The notes: a model not told the origin generated them from the sequence alone. Shown: positions 16,407-26,327, numbered from the stretch's first letter. The stretch is 64,000 bases of DNA from Vagococcus intermedius (GCF_029144185.1 NZ_CP110232.1:310001-374000), one strand, 5' to 3'. Numbers and translations are program-made.

Positions 16407-19400
16407 ATGAAGAAGGCAATTCTTTTAATGACATCAGTATTATGTTTGAATACATTACTTCCTAGTGCGATTGAAGTCAAAGCGATAACGCAAGAACAAA
16501 ATCAAGAAGTTAAATCTGAATTAGTTCAGCAATATGACGACCTGTTGAAAAAAGTATCTGATTTAAGTCAGGATAAAAAGTTAACTAGGGAATTAAAAAA
16601 AGAATTGGTTACTTTAAAGGAGCAACTAATCGAGCAACAAAATAAGCTAAAACTGACTGAAATAGCAACAGAGGATGAGGATAGTTCAGTTCAATCAAAA
16701 CTTGGAAGAGCTACTGATGCATTACGTGAGTTAACAAAACAAGCCGAAACAGAAGCAAAAGAACAAGCCGAAACAGAAGCAAAAGAACAAGCCGAAACAG
16801 AAGCAAAAGAAAAAGCCGAAACAGAAGCAAAAGAAAAAGCCGAAACAGAAGCAAAAGAAAAAGCCGAAACAGAAGCGAAAGAACAAGCCGAAATAGAAGC
16901 AAAAGAAAAAGCTGAAACAGAAGCGAAAGAACAAGCCAAAATAGAAGCAAAAGAACAAGCCGAAACAGAAGCGAAAGAAAAAGCTGAAACAGAAGCGAAA
17001 GAAAAAGCCGAAACAGAAGCGAAAGAAAAAGCTGAAACAGAAACGAAAGAACAAGCCGAAACAGAAGCAAAAGAACAAGCCGAAACAGAAGCGAAAGAAA
17101 AAGCTGAAACAGAAGCGAAAGAAAAAGCCGAAACAGAAGCGAAAGAAAAAGCTGAAACAGAAACGAAAGAACAAGCCGAAACAGAAGCGAAAGAAAAAGC
17201 TGAAACAGAAGCGAAAGAAAAAGCGAAAGAAAAAAATCAAAATACTAAAATTAAAAGCGAAGAAAACGGTACAAATGCTATTCCGAGTGATTTAGATTTT
17301 GATAGTGACAAGTGGGTAGATTTAGATAGTAAAAAGGACGATATGCCATGGGCTGCTGTTAAATTAAATGATAAAGAATTCTTAAAATATAATTTTGGTC
17401 CGACAATGTATGTGGGAAAAAATATTTTTAATATAACCAATTATAATGTATCTGGTGAGAATACATTAAGAGGGGGCCAACGTCCAAGTTTAATGATGCC
17501 AAATATTAGCCTGACTGACGCGATTGATGGCAAGCCTAGTTTTGATATTCCGATTGTACGTGAACCAGTTACAACTATGGGGAAAGTCGAGCCCTTCTTA
17601 TTTACAAGTGGGGGTGTTTTTACTGGACGAGAGGGCAATCCATCAAGTATTCAGCCAGATACCGCTAGGCCTAATCATAAGTATGTTATATCTACTCAAA
17701 AAATTGGAGATACGATGGCTATAAAAGCCAGTATGCTTTTTGTTGAGGCGACTGGACTTACAACTGCAGCCGAAAAACAATTTTTTGATAAATTGAAATT
17801 ATCAACAATTGTTTATCCTGAAACCTATCATGTTGAGGGAAACGAAGGTCAAATTGAAAAAATTCGGTTGAGGGTGATACATCGAATTGAGAATATCAGT
17901 AATGAATCATTTGATCAGTTTTCGATGGCAAATTATATTCCATTAAAGCTAGCTGATATTATTAAACCTAAGCCAGAAGATAAAGAAGTCGCGATTAGAA
18001 TGATTGGTAATAGGGAAGGGATTTATCTCGAAAACAACGGCCATCGAGTAGATTATATGTTTAATTTAGAAGAGCAGATAGCTCCAAATAATTGGCTCGC
18101 AGGGGATATTAGAGAAATCGAAGAAGTCTATGGTAAAAAAGGATTTGCTGATTTTGAGTCACCTGGAGCTGAAGCTTGGGATATATATGGAAAAGGCTCA
18201 CAAGGGAGCCTGATTGGGAAATCAGTTAATGGTAATGGGCTTATTATGAAAAAACAGCCACAACTATTAAAGCCCAAAAGTCATATTGATGTAGGATATG
18301 GCGTAGCGATTGGAGATTTAAATCCAGCACCTATTGTAACTGTGGATAAAGAAAAACAAGGATTTACTGAGGATAGAGATGTCAAAGTGAGTGGTGAATG
18401 GTATTCAGGGACACGTGAAAAGGTCAAATTATACTATGGTATTGACACTGACAATAGAGAAGACTTTAAAGAGTTAAAAGAAGAACTTTCCGGTAAGAAG
18501 GGTGTCTATAATCCTTATAGTTTTGTTATTCCTAAAGAGGAATTAAGTTCAGGAAAAGAACACACTGTTCGCCTTTATATTCATGATGGCAATGATAAAT
18601 CAGACGTGAAAAAACAATTACTTATACCTAGTGTTTTGCAAGAAATCGTAACGACTTTCTACAGTTCGGATGAGACAACTCCGGCTAATAAGATAACTTC
18701 AGCTAAACCAGATGATGTTATCTTTGCTCTTGTCGAAGCAAAACCAATGCCAGGTCTGACGGGTAAGTACCAAGCTCTTGAGGTCTCAACAAATGTCGGT
18801 GACTTACTTGAAGTAGTGAGGCCAACCGTCATAAAAGTAACTCAAGAGACTCAAGAGGGGGTTGCTAAAAATGTAGGGCATGGCGACCATAAAGTGGGTA
18901 GTAAAATCATAACAGCGAAGGTTTATGATCCTAAGTTTCCTGAGTGGAATCCTAATGTAGATAAATCAGTGTTCTTTAAATATAAATTAAAGGTTCCAAA
19001 AGAAACCAAAGGAACAGCTATTGTCAATACCTCAGTAACAAAGGCCGAAACTGAAAGTGGAGAATTAGAGTTATCTGAAGGTATGGGGACATTAAAAATT
19101 GAAGCAGAAAAACCTGAAATACCAGCAGCAATTAGGTTTAAAGGAGTCTTAACTGATTTAAATCGTGAGCTGAGAGCTGGTGAAAAAGTACCTGAAATAC
19201 TTGATCCAGAAACGAAGAAACCAGTTAATCCCAAAACAACAAGTCTCAAAGTAGGGTTTGATGTAGATGATTCTGTGGAACAAATCCAGGTCAAAGTTGC
19301 TGGCGATGGCTTAGTTGATGAGTCTAACAAGGCTATGACCCTTCTCCATAAAGTAACGGAACAAGAGCGTCAAGCCAAAGTGATTGAGATACCATTGGCT

Positions 19401-20594
19401 AAAGCGATATTGGTAGCAGAGAAAAATGTGACAATCGAGCTTTTAGACAATCACAATCAGTCACTAGCCAAAAGCGAGCCTAGGAAAATTATAGATGCGA
19501 CACCACCAAGTGGAAAGTTGAAAGATCCGACTTATGCTTTGGTAGGAAAACTACCAGATCCTGATTTATTAGTTGAAGAATTAAGTGATACCAATAAAGC
19601 TAAAACTAATGAGTTAACTGCCACTTTTACTAGGGAAGAAGCTGTTAAAGAAGCTGTTAAAGAAGCGTCAAAACAAAATGAAACTGGCGAGTTTATAAAA
19701 AAACCGCTATCAGTAGTGATTAAAGATAGTCGCGGTAACAGTCTAGAGTTAAACAAAGACAGTTTGATAGTGGTTGCTGATAAGATAATGCTAACTAAAA
19801 AAGAGTTCGATTTTAGCTCACAAGAACTTATTCAAGAAGCTGAAAGTTTATCAAAACCAGAAATAATGCCAAAGCGTGAAATGATTAATAAACTGGCGTT
19901 TAAAAAGAAATTAATCGATAAAGGGTTAAAAGTCAATTATGTTGATGTGACTGAACAAGTAGTAAAAGACATTACAAAAAATTTAGAAATAGATGAAGGT
20001 GAGATAACTAAATTTGGCTACTTCCCTTCTAAAGAAGAAGGAAGAGCGCTGCTAACGACCATTTCATTTGATGATAGTACTGTATTAACTGAGAGTTTAA
20101 ATATTAAGGTGAGTGACGGCAGTTTGGGGTTGTCTGTTAGCGCAAGCCCTTTAAGATATAAGCCAAGTATTACGTCTCTACAAAATCAACACTATCATGC
20201 TACTACTAAAGTTGAAGTAACTATTTCTGATCAACGTTATTCAGCCGATGGTTGGAATCTTTCGGTTAGAGCTGACGATTTTAGTAAGGAAAGCTTAAAG
20301 CTTAATGCCGATCAACTTGCTTTGTATGGGCGTACAAAAACGGCAGAAGGTCAAGAGAGTTTGAGTAGTTTACATAATGGTACGGGTTTTAGTGTGAGTA
20401 ATCATGAGTTGAAAGAACAGGTTAATGATATTTCCTCAGAAGATGCTACCTATTCTATTCAGCTTCATGCTCAAAGAAATACAGTTTGGGCACGAGCTGA
20501 AGATGAATATGAAACATGTCTAGACTGGCAGTTAAGTCCATCAACGGATAGTTTTAAGAATACAATATTTATGCAACCTAAGGAGAGGGAGTAG
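16407..20594 (+). CDS. Large WxL-domain surface protein (cluster B)
   Basis: The 1395-residue protein has a signal peptide (cleavage near VKA-IT), a helical head to about residue 110, twenty 8-residue QAETEAKE repeats (about 112-271), a long extracellular region without a domain I can name, and a C-terminal WxL domain with motifs near W1283 (GWNLSV) and W1374 (DWQLS). It shares its signal end and overall plan with the truncated protein at the left edge of the window. A ribosome site GGAGG lies eight bases upstream. It heads cluster B, followed by LPXTG, small WxL and DUF916 genes. In such clusters the large WxL protein is thought to form the outer part of a wall-associated complex; a binding target cannot be told from the sequence. 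Confidence 0.9.
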   Translation: MKKAILLMTSVLCLNTLLPSAIEVKAITQEQNQEVKSELVQQYDDLLKKVSDLSQDKKLTRELKKELVTLKEQLIEQQNKLKLTEIATEDEDSSVQSKLGRATDALRELTKQAETEAKEQAETEAKEQAETEAKEKAETEAKEKAETEAKEKAETEAKEQAEIEAKEKAETEAKEQAKIEAKEQAETEAKEKAETEAKEKAETEAKEKAETETKEQAETEAKEQAETEAKEKAETEAKEKAETEAKEKAETETKEQAETEAKEKAETEAKEKAKEKNQNTKIKSEENGTNAIPSDLDFDSDKWVDLDSKKDDMPWAAVKLNDKEFLKYNFGPTMYVGKNIFNITNYNVSGENTLRGGQRPSLMMPNISLTDAIDGKPSFDIPIVREPVTTMGKVEPFLFTSGGVFTGREGNPSSIQPDTARPNHKYVISTQKIGDTMAIKASMLFVEATGLTTAAEKQFFDKLKLSTIVYPETYHVEGNEGQIEKIRLRVIHRIENISNESFDQFSMANYIPLKLADIIKPKPEDKEVAIRMIGNREGIYLENNGHRVDYMFNLEEQIAPNNWLAGDIREIEEVYGKKGFADFESPGAEAWDIYGKGSQGSLIGKSVNGNGLIMKKQPQLLKPKSHIDVGYGVAIGDLNPAPIVTVDKEKQGFTEDRDVKVSGEWYSGTREKVKLYYGIDTDNREDFKELKEELSGKKGVYNPYSFVIPKEELSSGKEHTVRLYIHDGNDKSDVKKQLLIPSVLQEIVTTFYSSDETTPANKITSAKPDDVIFALVEAKPMPGLTGKYQALEVSTNVGDLLEVVRPTVIKVTQETQEGVAKNVGHGDHKVGSKIITAKVYDPKFPEWNPNVDKSVFFKYKLKVPKETKGTAIVNTSVTKAETESGELELSEGMGTLKIEAEKPEIPAAIRFKGVLTDLNRELRAGEKVPEILDPETKKPVNPKTTSLKVGFDVDDSVEQIQVKVAGDGLVDESNKAMTLLHKVTEQERQAKVIEIPLAKAILVAEKNVTIELLDNHNQSLAKSEPRKIIDATPPSGKLKDPTYALVGKLPDPDLLVEELSDTNKAKTNELTATFTREEAVKEAVKEASKQNETGEFIKKPLSVVIKDSRGNSLELNKDSLIVVADKIMLTKKEFDFSSQELIQEAESLSKPEIMPKREMINKLAFKKKLIDKGLKVNYVDVTEQVVKDITKNLEIDEGEITKFGYFPSKEEGRALLTTISFDDSTVLTESLNIKVSDGSLGLSVSASPLRYKPSITSLQNQHYHATTKVEVTISDQRYSADGWNLSVRADDFSKESLKLNADQLALYGRTKTAEGQESLSSLHNGTGFSVSNHELKEQVNDISSEDATYSIQLHAQRNTVWARAEDEYETCLDWQLSPSTDSFKNTIFMQPKERE
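16740..17219 (+). repeat. Twenty in-frame 24-bp repeats (QAETEAKE)
   Basis: Twenty consecutive 8-codon units with Q/K at position 1 and rare T/I or A/T changes. A higher-order 120-bp period is visible: bases from about 16981 and about 17101 are identical for 60 bases and more, which indicates recent duplication. Confidence 0.95.
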
Positions 20595-20599
20595 TGGGG

Positions 20600-21079
20600 A
20601 TGAAACTAATAAAACTAGTTATAGTCACTTTCCTATCTTTAGTACTTGGTAGTGAAATTAGTTTGGCAGATGTGTCAAATCAGGTAGGGACAACTGCGAG
20701 TATCGAATTTTTAAATGATGGAACGATAAGCCCACCTATTCCACCAATCGTTTTACCACCAGGTGAGGGAGAAGGAACGTTGGGAGAACAAGAGAAGCCA
20801 AATGGAGAAGAAAATACCTTGGTTCCAAATTGTCCAGAAACGTTATCAAAAGAGACTTCTTCAGAAAAAAATAAACAGACAAAATGGAGGCAAGATGAGC
20901 CACGATTAAAGCAAGATTCTTGGCAACATTTAGATGATTCTAATGTTAAAGAACACGGGTATTTGCCTCAAACAGGCGAAAAAAGTAATGAATTGCTTAT
21001 AATATTAGGTACGGTATTAATTGCGGTATCTGGATATTTATATAAAAATAAAAAAAAGACACAAAGGGAGAGTTATTAA
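20600..21079 (+). CDS. Small LPXTG-anchored protein of WxL cluster B (CscD-like)
   Basis: This protein of about 159 residues has a signal peptide (cleavage near SLA-DV), a short WxL-type mature N-terminus (TTASIEFLNDG), a Pro/Glu-rich linker, the sortase motif LPQTGE, a membrane helix and a basic tail (KNKKKTQ). The ATG at 20600 was chosen, with GAGGGAG about eight bases upstream; a GTG at 20594 overlapping the previous stop (TAGTG) is an alternative. Either way translation is likely coupled to the large protein. It is the counterpart of the 4166 gene but has only one cysteine. Confidence 0.85.
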   Translation: MKLIKLVIVTFLSLVLGSEISLADVSNQVGTTASIEFLNDGTISPPIPPIVLPPGEGEGTLGEQEKPNGEENTLVPNCPETLSKETSSEKNKQTKWRQDEPRLKQDSWQHLDDSNVKEHGYLPQTGEKSNELLIILGTVLIAVSGYLYKNKKKTQRESY

Positions 21080-21906
21080 TGATGAAAACGACAAAATTTT
21101 TAGGTTTATTAATGGCAACAACTATTTTAGGAACAACAGGTACAGTTTTAGTAAGTGCGGATGAAAAATCACCAACAGAGGTTTCAACAAAAGCAGAAGT
21201 AAGCTTTACACCAAATGAAGGGGGAGAAACACCACCAACTGATCCTGGTAATCCTGGAGAAGAAGTTGAACCACCTGAAGGTGGCGGTGAAACAGGTGGC
21301 AAGGGCGCGTTGCGTATTGACTGGGCATCAAACTTTGATTTTGGTGCAAATGAAATTAAAAATGGTGGCGGTGATTTAGTCTTACCAGTATTAAGAAAAA
21401 ATGATCAAAAGTTGGCACACTTCGTTCAAGTTTCTGACTTACGTGGAGAAGATGAACCTGATTGGACATTATCAGTTAAAACAACAGCATTAGAAAAACA
21501 AGTATCAGAATCTGAAGATAACACTAGAACAGATAAAGATAAAATTACAGGTGCTAAGATTACATTTAAACCAGCCCCAATTTTGGCAACTGGATCTAAC
21601 AGCTCAGAAGAGCCAACTGAAAAACCTGTCTGGGAAAAAGAAATGATTGACTTAGATGGTAATGATGCACAAACACTAGTTAGTGCAAATGGAGATGGTG
21701 CTCGTGGAACATGGTCAATGGGGATGTCAGATAAAGTGAAGGGTGAAGAACTTACTGGTGGAAAAGATGATGCGATTAACTTGGTTATCCCTCAATCTGA
21801 AGTAGGTAAAATCCGTAAAGGTAGCTATAAAGCCGCTTTAAATTGGAATTTAAGTAGTACTATTGTGAGTGAAAAAGCTGGGTTTATGGCACCAACAACA
21901 AAATAA
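21079..21906 (+). CDS. Small WxL-domain surface protein (cluster B)
   Basis: The 275-residue protein has a signal peptide (cleavage near VSA-DE), an N-terminal SPTEVSTKAEVSF block shared with the LPXTG protein at 4166, a short PGNPGEE linker, and a WxL domain with motifs near W129 (WTLSV) and W256 (LNWNL), ending FMAPTTK. The start codon overlaps the preceding stop (TAATG). A second ATG follows immediately; either could be used. It is the only small WxL gene in cluster B, against three in cluster A. Confidence 0.92.
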   Translation: MMKTTKFLGLLMATTILGTTGTVLVSADEKSPTEVSTKAEVSFTPNEGGETPPTDPGNPGEEVEPPEGGGETGGKGALRIDWASNFDFGANEIKNGGGDLVLPVLRKNDQKLAHFVQVSDLRGEDEPDWTLSVKTTALEKQVSESEDNTRTDKDKITGAKITFKPAPILATGSNSSEEPTEKPVWEKEMIDLDGNDAQTLVSANGDGARGTWSMGMSDKVKGEELTGGKDDAINLVIPQSEVGKIRKGSYKAALNWNLSSTIVSEKAGFMAPTTK

Positions 21907-21915
21907 TTTTAAATA

Positions 21916-21944
21916 AAAACGAGACCCTAAAGTCTCGTTTTTTT
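21916..21944 (+). terminator. Intrinsic terminator after small WxL gene, cluster B
   Basis: Stem AAAACGAGAC / GTCTCGTTTT with a six-base loop and T-run, located between the WxL and DUF916 genes. As in cluster A, the DUF916 gene is separated from a WxL gene by a terminator. Confidence 0.85.
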
Positions 21945-21976
21945 AGCTATTATTAATTAAGAAGGAGTTTTAGAAA

Positions 21977-23002
21977 ATGTTAAAAATAAGTAAGAAAGTA
22001 GTTCTTCTGGCAATTGCTTTAACCAGTTTTGGTTTAGGGAAATCTGTGCTAGCGAGTGAAAATAAGTTGAATTTCACCCCAACAATTAAACAAACCGAAC
22101 AGAAAATGGATGAGTCGCAGACAGATTTTAAATTAAAAGGTGAAGCAGGGCAATCGGTTGAAATAGCCGTTGATGTAAAAAATGAAAGTGATCACCCTAT
22201 TTCATTAAAAACAAAACTGAAAGATGCCGCTACAAATAATCAAGGGGTTGTGAATTATACAGCTGATCAAAAAGTGTTAACTAAAGAGTGGTCTTTAGCT
22301 AAAATGGCAAATTACTCGGAACAATTTGAATTGAAAGGAAAAGAAAAGAAAGAAATTAAATTTAGCATTCCCTTACCAGAAAAAGAATTTCCGGGTATCT
22401 TATTAGGTGGTTTATTAATAGAACAAGAGCCTGACAAAGAGGCTAAAGGAATGATCAAAAATGCTTTTTCTTATTCGATTCCAGTAGTTGTGGTTGAATC
22501 AGAAACTAATATTGACGCAGACTTAACCTTTAACAAGGTTATGCCTGAGTTAATAGGGGGACGTAATGCCTTAAAAGTTAGTTTAGATAATCCTATTAAT
22601 AATTTATTACCTGAAGCCAACTACAGTGTGAGGGTGACTAAAAAAGGTGACAAAAAAGTATTATACCAAGACAACATAAAAAATATGTCATTTGCGCCTA
22701 ATAATACTTTCCATCATTATATTGAAATGGGAAAAGATAGGTATGAAGCAGGAACTTATACAGCCCATATCAAAGTGAATTCTCCTTATGGTGATTGGAA
22801 ATGGGATGAATTATTTGAAATTAAGAGTGATGTTGCCAAGACATTAAATAAAGAATCAATCAGTGTGGAACATATGAGTTTAACAATGAAATTAATGATT
22901 GGTTTTATTTTATTATTATTACTACTTTTATTAATTATTTTAATTATTATGCGTAAAAAGTTAAAAGAGGCCTCTAAAAAAACAGATTCTGTTACTAAAT
23001 AA
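21977..23002 (+). CDS. WxL-interacting protein, DUF916 + DUF3324 (CscA-like, cluster B)
   Basis: The 341-residue protein has a signal peptide (cleavage near VLA-SE), a DUF916 domain (about 28-155, with ILLGGLLIEQE), a DUF3324 domain (about 160-292, ending SPYGDWKWDELF), a very hydrophobic membrane helix (about 302-326) and a basic cytoplasmic tail. Length and layout equal those of the 6410 gene; the paralogs are clearly alignable. It should hold the WxL proteins of cluster B at the membrane-wall interface. The ribosome site is AAGGAG about ten bases upstream. Confidence 0.93.
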   Translation: MLKISKKVVLLAIALTSFGLGKSVLASENKLNFTPTIKQTEQKMDESQTDFKLKGEAGQSVEIAVDVKNESDHPISLKTKLKDAATNNQGVVNYTADQKVLTKEWSLAKMANYSEQFELKGKEKKEIKFSIPLPEKEFPGILLGGLLIEQEPDKEAKGMIKNAFSYSIPVVVVESETNIDADLTFNKVMPELIGGRNALKVSLDNPINNLLPEANYSVRVTKKGDKKVLYQDNIKNMSFAPNNTFHHYIEMGKDRYEAGTYTAHIKVNSPYGDWKWDELFEIKSDVAKTLNKESISVEHMSLTMKLMIGFILLLLLLLLIILIIMRKKLKEASKKTDSVTK

Positions 23003-23033
23003 AAAATAGCAGCCAGATAGGCTGCTATTTTTT
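23001..23033 (+). terminator. Intrinsic terminator of WxL cluster B
   Basis: Perfect 14-bp stem AAAAAATAGCAGCC / GGCTGCTATTTTTT with a five-base loop, starting at the stop codon. Confidence 0.92.
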
Positions 23034-23493
23034 ATTTAATGAAATCAAGTCAACTACTTGCTTTGTTTTTAGTCCCTTTTTCAACATATAGTTCCATCAT
23101 TAAGACTAAGCGTTAGAGCATAAAAAAGCCAAGTAAATATCTAAAAAGAGGGCATATTACCTATCTGTACTACTTTCTATTAATAAGTCAGTGATGAATA
23201 CAACATTTTTTTGTGAATTTATGACACTAATAAAACTTGTTAAGTTTAACTCTATTATTAAGTCTAGTTTAAATACAACTTTAACTATATATTACAGATA
23301 AATTACATTGAAGAATAACCATAGTAAACATGGCTAGCATTTGTTAAAATATAGGGACGTAAATTAGAGGTGTTCGTGAATGATTTTACTTGTTGTTGCG
23401 TCACTATCAATCGCCAATAAGTCAGTTACTCTAACTTTATTTTTGATTAGAGCACATAAATAAAAGTTAAATAAAAAGGAAAAAGGAGATTTT
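23034..23493. other. Intergenic region before the GW amidase gene
   Basis: About 460 AT-rich bases. A small palindrome AAACTT-GTT-AAGTTT lies at 23233-23247, and a possible 27-codon ORF is listed separately. No convincing promoter was identified by eye; the region is long enough to hold a regulatory RNA, but no terminator-like hairpin was seen. Confidence 0.4.
23380..23463 (+). CDS. Possible 27-residue hydrophobic peptide
   Basis: An ATG at 23380 with AGAGGTG eight bases upstream opens a 27-codon frame (MILLVVASLSIANKS..., ending RAHK) that stops 30 bases before the amidase gene. It would give one hydrophobic helix and a basic end. Such a short frame can arise by chance, and I do not recognise a family, so this is only a candidate. 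Confidence 0.2.
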   Translation: MILLVVASLSIANKSVTLTLFLIRAHK

Positions 23494-26169
23494 ATGTTAA
23501 AAAAAACAGGTTGTATTTTGTTAATGTCCACAATGTTATTAGGGCATGTTACGCCACTATCATCAGTAGTTGCGAGTGAGGTTGAGTCGTCAGTTTATTC
23601 AGAAAATAATGAAAGTGATAAAAATGATGATATTCAATTTTTAATGTTACATAAGGAAGTCATTATTCCGTTTTTAACTAATTTAACAGAGGAAGATTTA
23701 TCAACGGAGGCTAATTATGACATTAAAGAGGAATTGGTAAATTTCTTTGCAGAATTAGATGAAGAAAATCTAGAAGATAGCGCAGAAATGAGTGATAAGA
23801 CAGATGATATGTTAGCTATCTTGACCGATGTAAGTCAAAATTCTCCAGATAAGACAGAGATGCTAGCTGAAACAATTGGTGAGTTAGAAAAAGCCGAAAC
23901 AGAAAAAGCGGAAGCTGAAAAAGCCGAAACGGAAAAAGTAGAAGCTGAAAAAGCCGAAACGGAAAAAGTAGAAGCTGAAAAAGCCGAAACGGAAAAAGTA
24001 GAAGCTGAAAAAGCCGAAACAGAAAAAGCGGAAGCTGAAAAAGCCGAAGCCGAAAAAGCCGAAGCTAAAAAAGCCGAAACGGAAAAAGTAGAAGCTGAAA
24101 AAGCCGAAGCCGAAAAAGTGGAAGCTGAAAAAGCCGAAACGGAAAAAGTAGAAGCTGAAAAAGCCAAAGCCGAAAAAGTCGAAGCTGAAAAAGCGGAAAC
24201 TAGAAAAGTCGAAGCTAAAAAATCACTTATTAAATCAGCAAAAGAATTTAAAAGTCCAAGTGCTGAAATTCAGAAAAAAATTGATAACTTAACACCAGAA
24301 CAAATGGAAATGTATGTTGGGGAAAATGGGACGGGAACACATGACCATCACGAAGAAGAGGCTATCAATCAAAGACAAGCCACTACTTATCAAGATGTTA
24401 ACTCATATATTGCCCAAAAAGGATTTGTTAATCCTAAGATGATTATTGATTCAAGATTTGGTTCTACTCCAATTTTAAATTATGCTGAAGGCTCACCTCA
24501 AGGTGTTGTTATCCATGAAACAGCTAATCCTAATTCGACGATTGAAAATGAAGTGACCTATATGTTCAACAACTATCAAAATGCTTTTGTACATGCCTAT
24601 GCTTCTGGTGATAAAATAATCGAGACAGCTCCAACTGATTCAGCTAGTTACGGAGCAGGCCCAGTGGCCAATGCTTATATGATGCATATTGAATTAGTAA
24701 GAGCGCATAGTTTTGATGAATTTGCTAGATCAGTTAATAATGATGCTTTTTGGGTAGCGACCCAGTTAGATTTATACGGTCTAACTCCTTCATTAGGAGA
24801 TGCTAATGGTGGTGAAGGAACGATCATTACACATGACGGTGTGAGTAAATACTATGGTGGAACCGACCACTCAGATCCAACTCAATATTTTGCTAGTTGG
24901 GGATATGATATTAATCAATTCTTTGAACTAATTCAAAAAAAATATAAAGATATTAAGGAAGACAAAAAAGAATATGCGACGATCGTTTCTACTACAAAAA
25001 TTGGTAAAAAATATAAGGTTGTAGATGATGGGTATTATTTCTATACAAAACCTTATCATACTAAGGGCGCAGAAAAATTATCACAGATTAAAAAGTACTA
25101 CCCTCAAGGGAGTGATGTCTTTGTTGAGAATGAACTGGTAACATCAGAAGGTGTGAAGGTTTATGAATTAGGGAATGGTAAATTTATTGATGCTAGAGCC
25201 TTACAAGATTCTAAGGATGTTACTATTTCGGAAAAAGAGTTAAATACGACTCTTTATATTAATAGTAAAGAAGCCTGGATTTATCCAAGACCTTACACAA
25301 AAGATATGAACCGAGTAGGAACAACTAAGTTTATGTATCAGCAAAATGTAGTTGTTACCAAAGAAGTAACCAATGGTTATGGGACATGGCTTGAGTTTAC
25401 TTATGAAGATCAAGGGGTATTAAAAAAAGGCTGGTTGAAAAAATCAGAATTTTCAGAATTTATTAATCACAAAACAATGAATAATAAAATGTTTGTTAAA
25501 AGAGAAACCTCGGTATTATATAGTAAACCATATGTCAAAGGAGCAAAAAATCTAGGTAAGACAACTGGTATGAAAGATACTGTAGTGACGGTAACAGAGC
25601 AAGCAGAAACGCCTAGTGGTGTCTGGTATCATGTTTTAGGAACAGTGAACGGAGTTAAAAAGGATGGTTGGTTAAGAAAAACAGAACTAGCTGATTTTAT
25701 TAAGCATAATAAAGTTAATAAAAAAATGTTTATTACTAAAAATACGGCGGTGTTATATAGCCGAGCATATATTCCAGGAGCTAAAAATTTAGGTAGAACA
25801 ACGGCTATGAAAAATAAAGTGGTAACTGTAACAGAAGAAGCTTTGACAGGTTATGGAGATTGGTATCGTGTTGCCTATACTCAGGCTGGTAATAAAAAAG
25901 TTGGCTGGTTAAGAAAATCTGAATTGGTTGAGAGTATTAATAATAAAAAAATAACTAAACAGATGACTATTAATAAGAATACAGCCGTGTTATATAACCG
26001 GGCGTACACTCCAGGAGCTAAAAATTTAGGCCGTACAACAGGTCTAAAAGGAACAAAAGTAACCGTAACAGAGGTGTCTGAAACAGGTTATGGTACTTGG
26101 TATAAAACAAGTTATAAACAAAATAATAAATTAAAAGCAGGTTGGTTAAAAGCAACTGACCTAGATTAG
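23494..26169 (+). CDS. Secreted N-acetylmuramoyl-L-alanine amidase with GW repeats
   Basis: The 891-residue secreted wall hydrolase has a signal peptide (to about residue 28), an acidic head, EKAET/EKVEA repeats (about 131-244), an Amidase_2 domain (about 313-488), and five SH3-like GW modules (about 500-891), the first one divergent. Catalytic and zinc positions typical of Atl-type amidases are present: H341 (VIHETAN), E400 (MHIELV), H447 (THDG), H459 and D461 (TDHSDP). It should cut between MurNAc and L-Ala. GW modules bind teichoic acids on the wall, which fits the teichoic acid polymerase genes next door. The gene has its own terminator. Confidence 0.92.
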   Translation: MLKKTGCILLMSTMLLGHVTPLSSVVASEVESSVYSENNESDKNDDIQFLMLHKEVIIPFLTNLTEEDLSTEANYDIKEELVNFFAELDEENLEDSAEMSDKTDDMLAILTDVSQNSPDKTEMLAETIGELEKAETEKAEAEKAETEKVEAEKAETEKVEAEKAETEKVEAEKAETEKAEAEKAEAEKAEAKKAETEKVEAEKAEAEKVEAEKAETEKVEAEKAKAEKVEAEKAETRKVEAKKSLIKSAKEFKSPSAEIQKKIDNLTPEQMEMYVGENGTGTHDHHEEEAINQRQATTYQDVNSYIAQKGFVNPKMIIDSRFGSTPILNYAEGSPQGVVIHETANPNSTIENEVTYMFNNYQNAFVHAYASGDKIIETAPTDSASYGAGPVANAYMMHIELVRAHSFDEFARSVNNDAFWVATQLDLYGLTPSLGDANGGEGTIITHDGVSKYYGGTDHSDPTQYFASWGYDINQFFELIQKKYKDIKEDKKEYATIVSTTKIGKKYKVVDDGYYFYTKPYHTKGAEKLSQIKKYYPQGSDVFVENELVTSEGVKVYELGNGKFIDARALQDSKDVTISEKELNTTLYINSKEAWIYPRPYTKDMNRVGTTKFMYQQNVVVTKEVTNGYGTWLEFTYEDQGVLKKGWLKKSEFSEFINHKTMNNKMFVKRETSVLYSKPYVKGAKNLGKTTGMKDTVVTVTEQAETPSGVWYHVLGTVNGVKKDGWLRKTELADFIKHNKVNKKMFITKNTAVLYSRAYIPGAKNLGRTTAMKNKVVTVTEEALTGYGDWYRVAYTQAGNKKVGWLRKSELVESINNKKITKQMTINKNTAVLYNRAYTPGAKNLGRTTGLKGTKVTVTEVSETGYGTWYKTSYKQNNKLKAGWLKATDLD
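23887..24226 (+). repeat. In-frame charged repeats (EKAET/EKVEA)
   Basis: About 22 copies of a 15-bp unit, many arranged as a 30-bp pair coding EKAETEKVEA. Same style of stalk as in the proteins at 1, 16407 and 30367. Confidence 0.93.
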
Positions 26170-26172
26170 AAG

Positions 26173-26197
26173 AAAGCTACCCATGGGTAGCTTTTTT
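26173..26197 (+). terminator. Intrinsic terminator of the amidase gene
   Basis: Stem AAAGCTACCC / GGGTAGCTTT, then a T-run. Confidence 0.85.
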
Positions 26198-26246
26198 CTA
26201 ATCTATTTTGTTTTAGGAATTACCGATATTTTAATTTATTGTGGTA

Positions 26247-26255
26247 TGATATAAT
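26247..26255 (+). promoter_or_regulatory. Extended -10 box of the teichoic acid polymerase gene
   Basis: TGATATAAT is a perfect extended -10 element; no good -35 box lies 17 bases upstream. It is 73 bases from the start codon of the 26328 gene. Confidence 0.55.
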
Positions 26256-26327
26256 TAAAAAGTTATAGCATAAAATGTTAAAACCTATTAAGAAATATAG
26301 GATAAGTAGTAGGGGGACCATTAACTT

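Noticed and set aside
16691-17240. Antisense frames of 82-169 codons opposite the 24-bp repeats
   Set aside because: Same cause: a repeat-derived absence of stops. The + strand frame has signal peptide, ribosome site and WxL domain.
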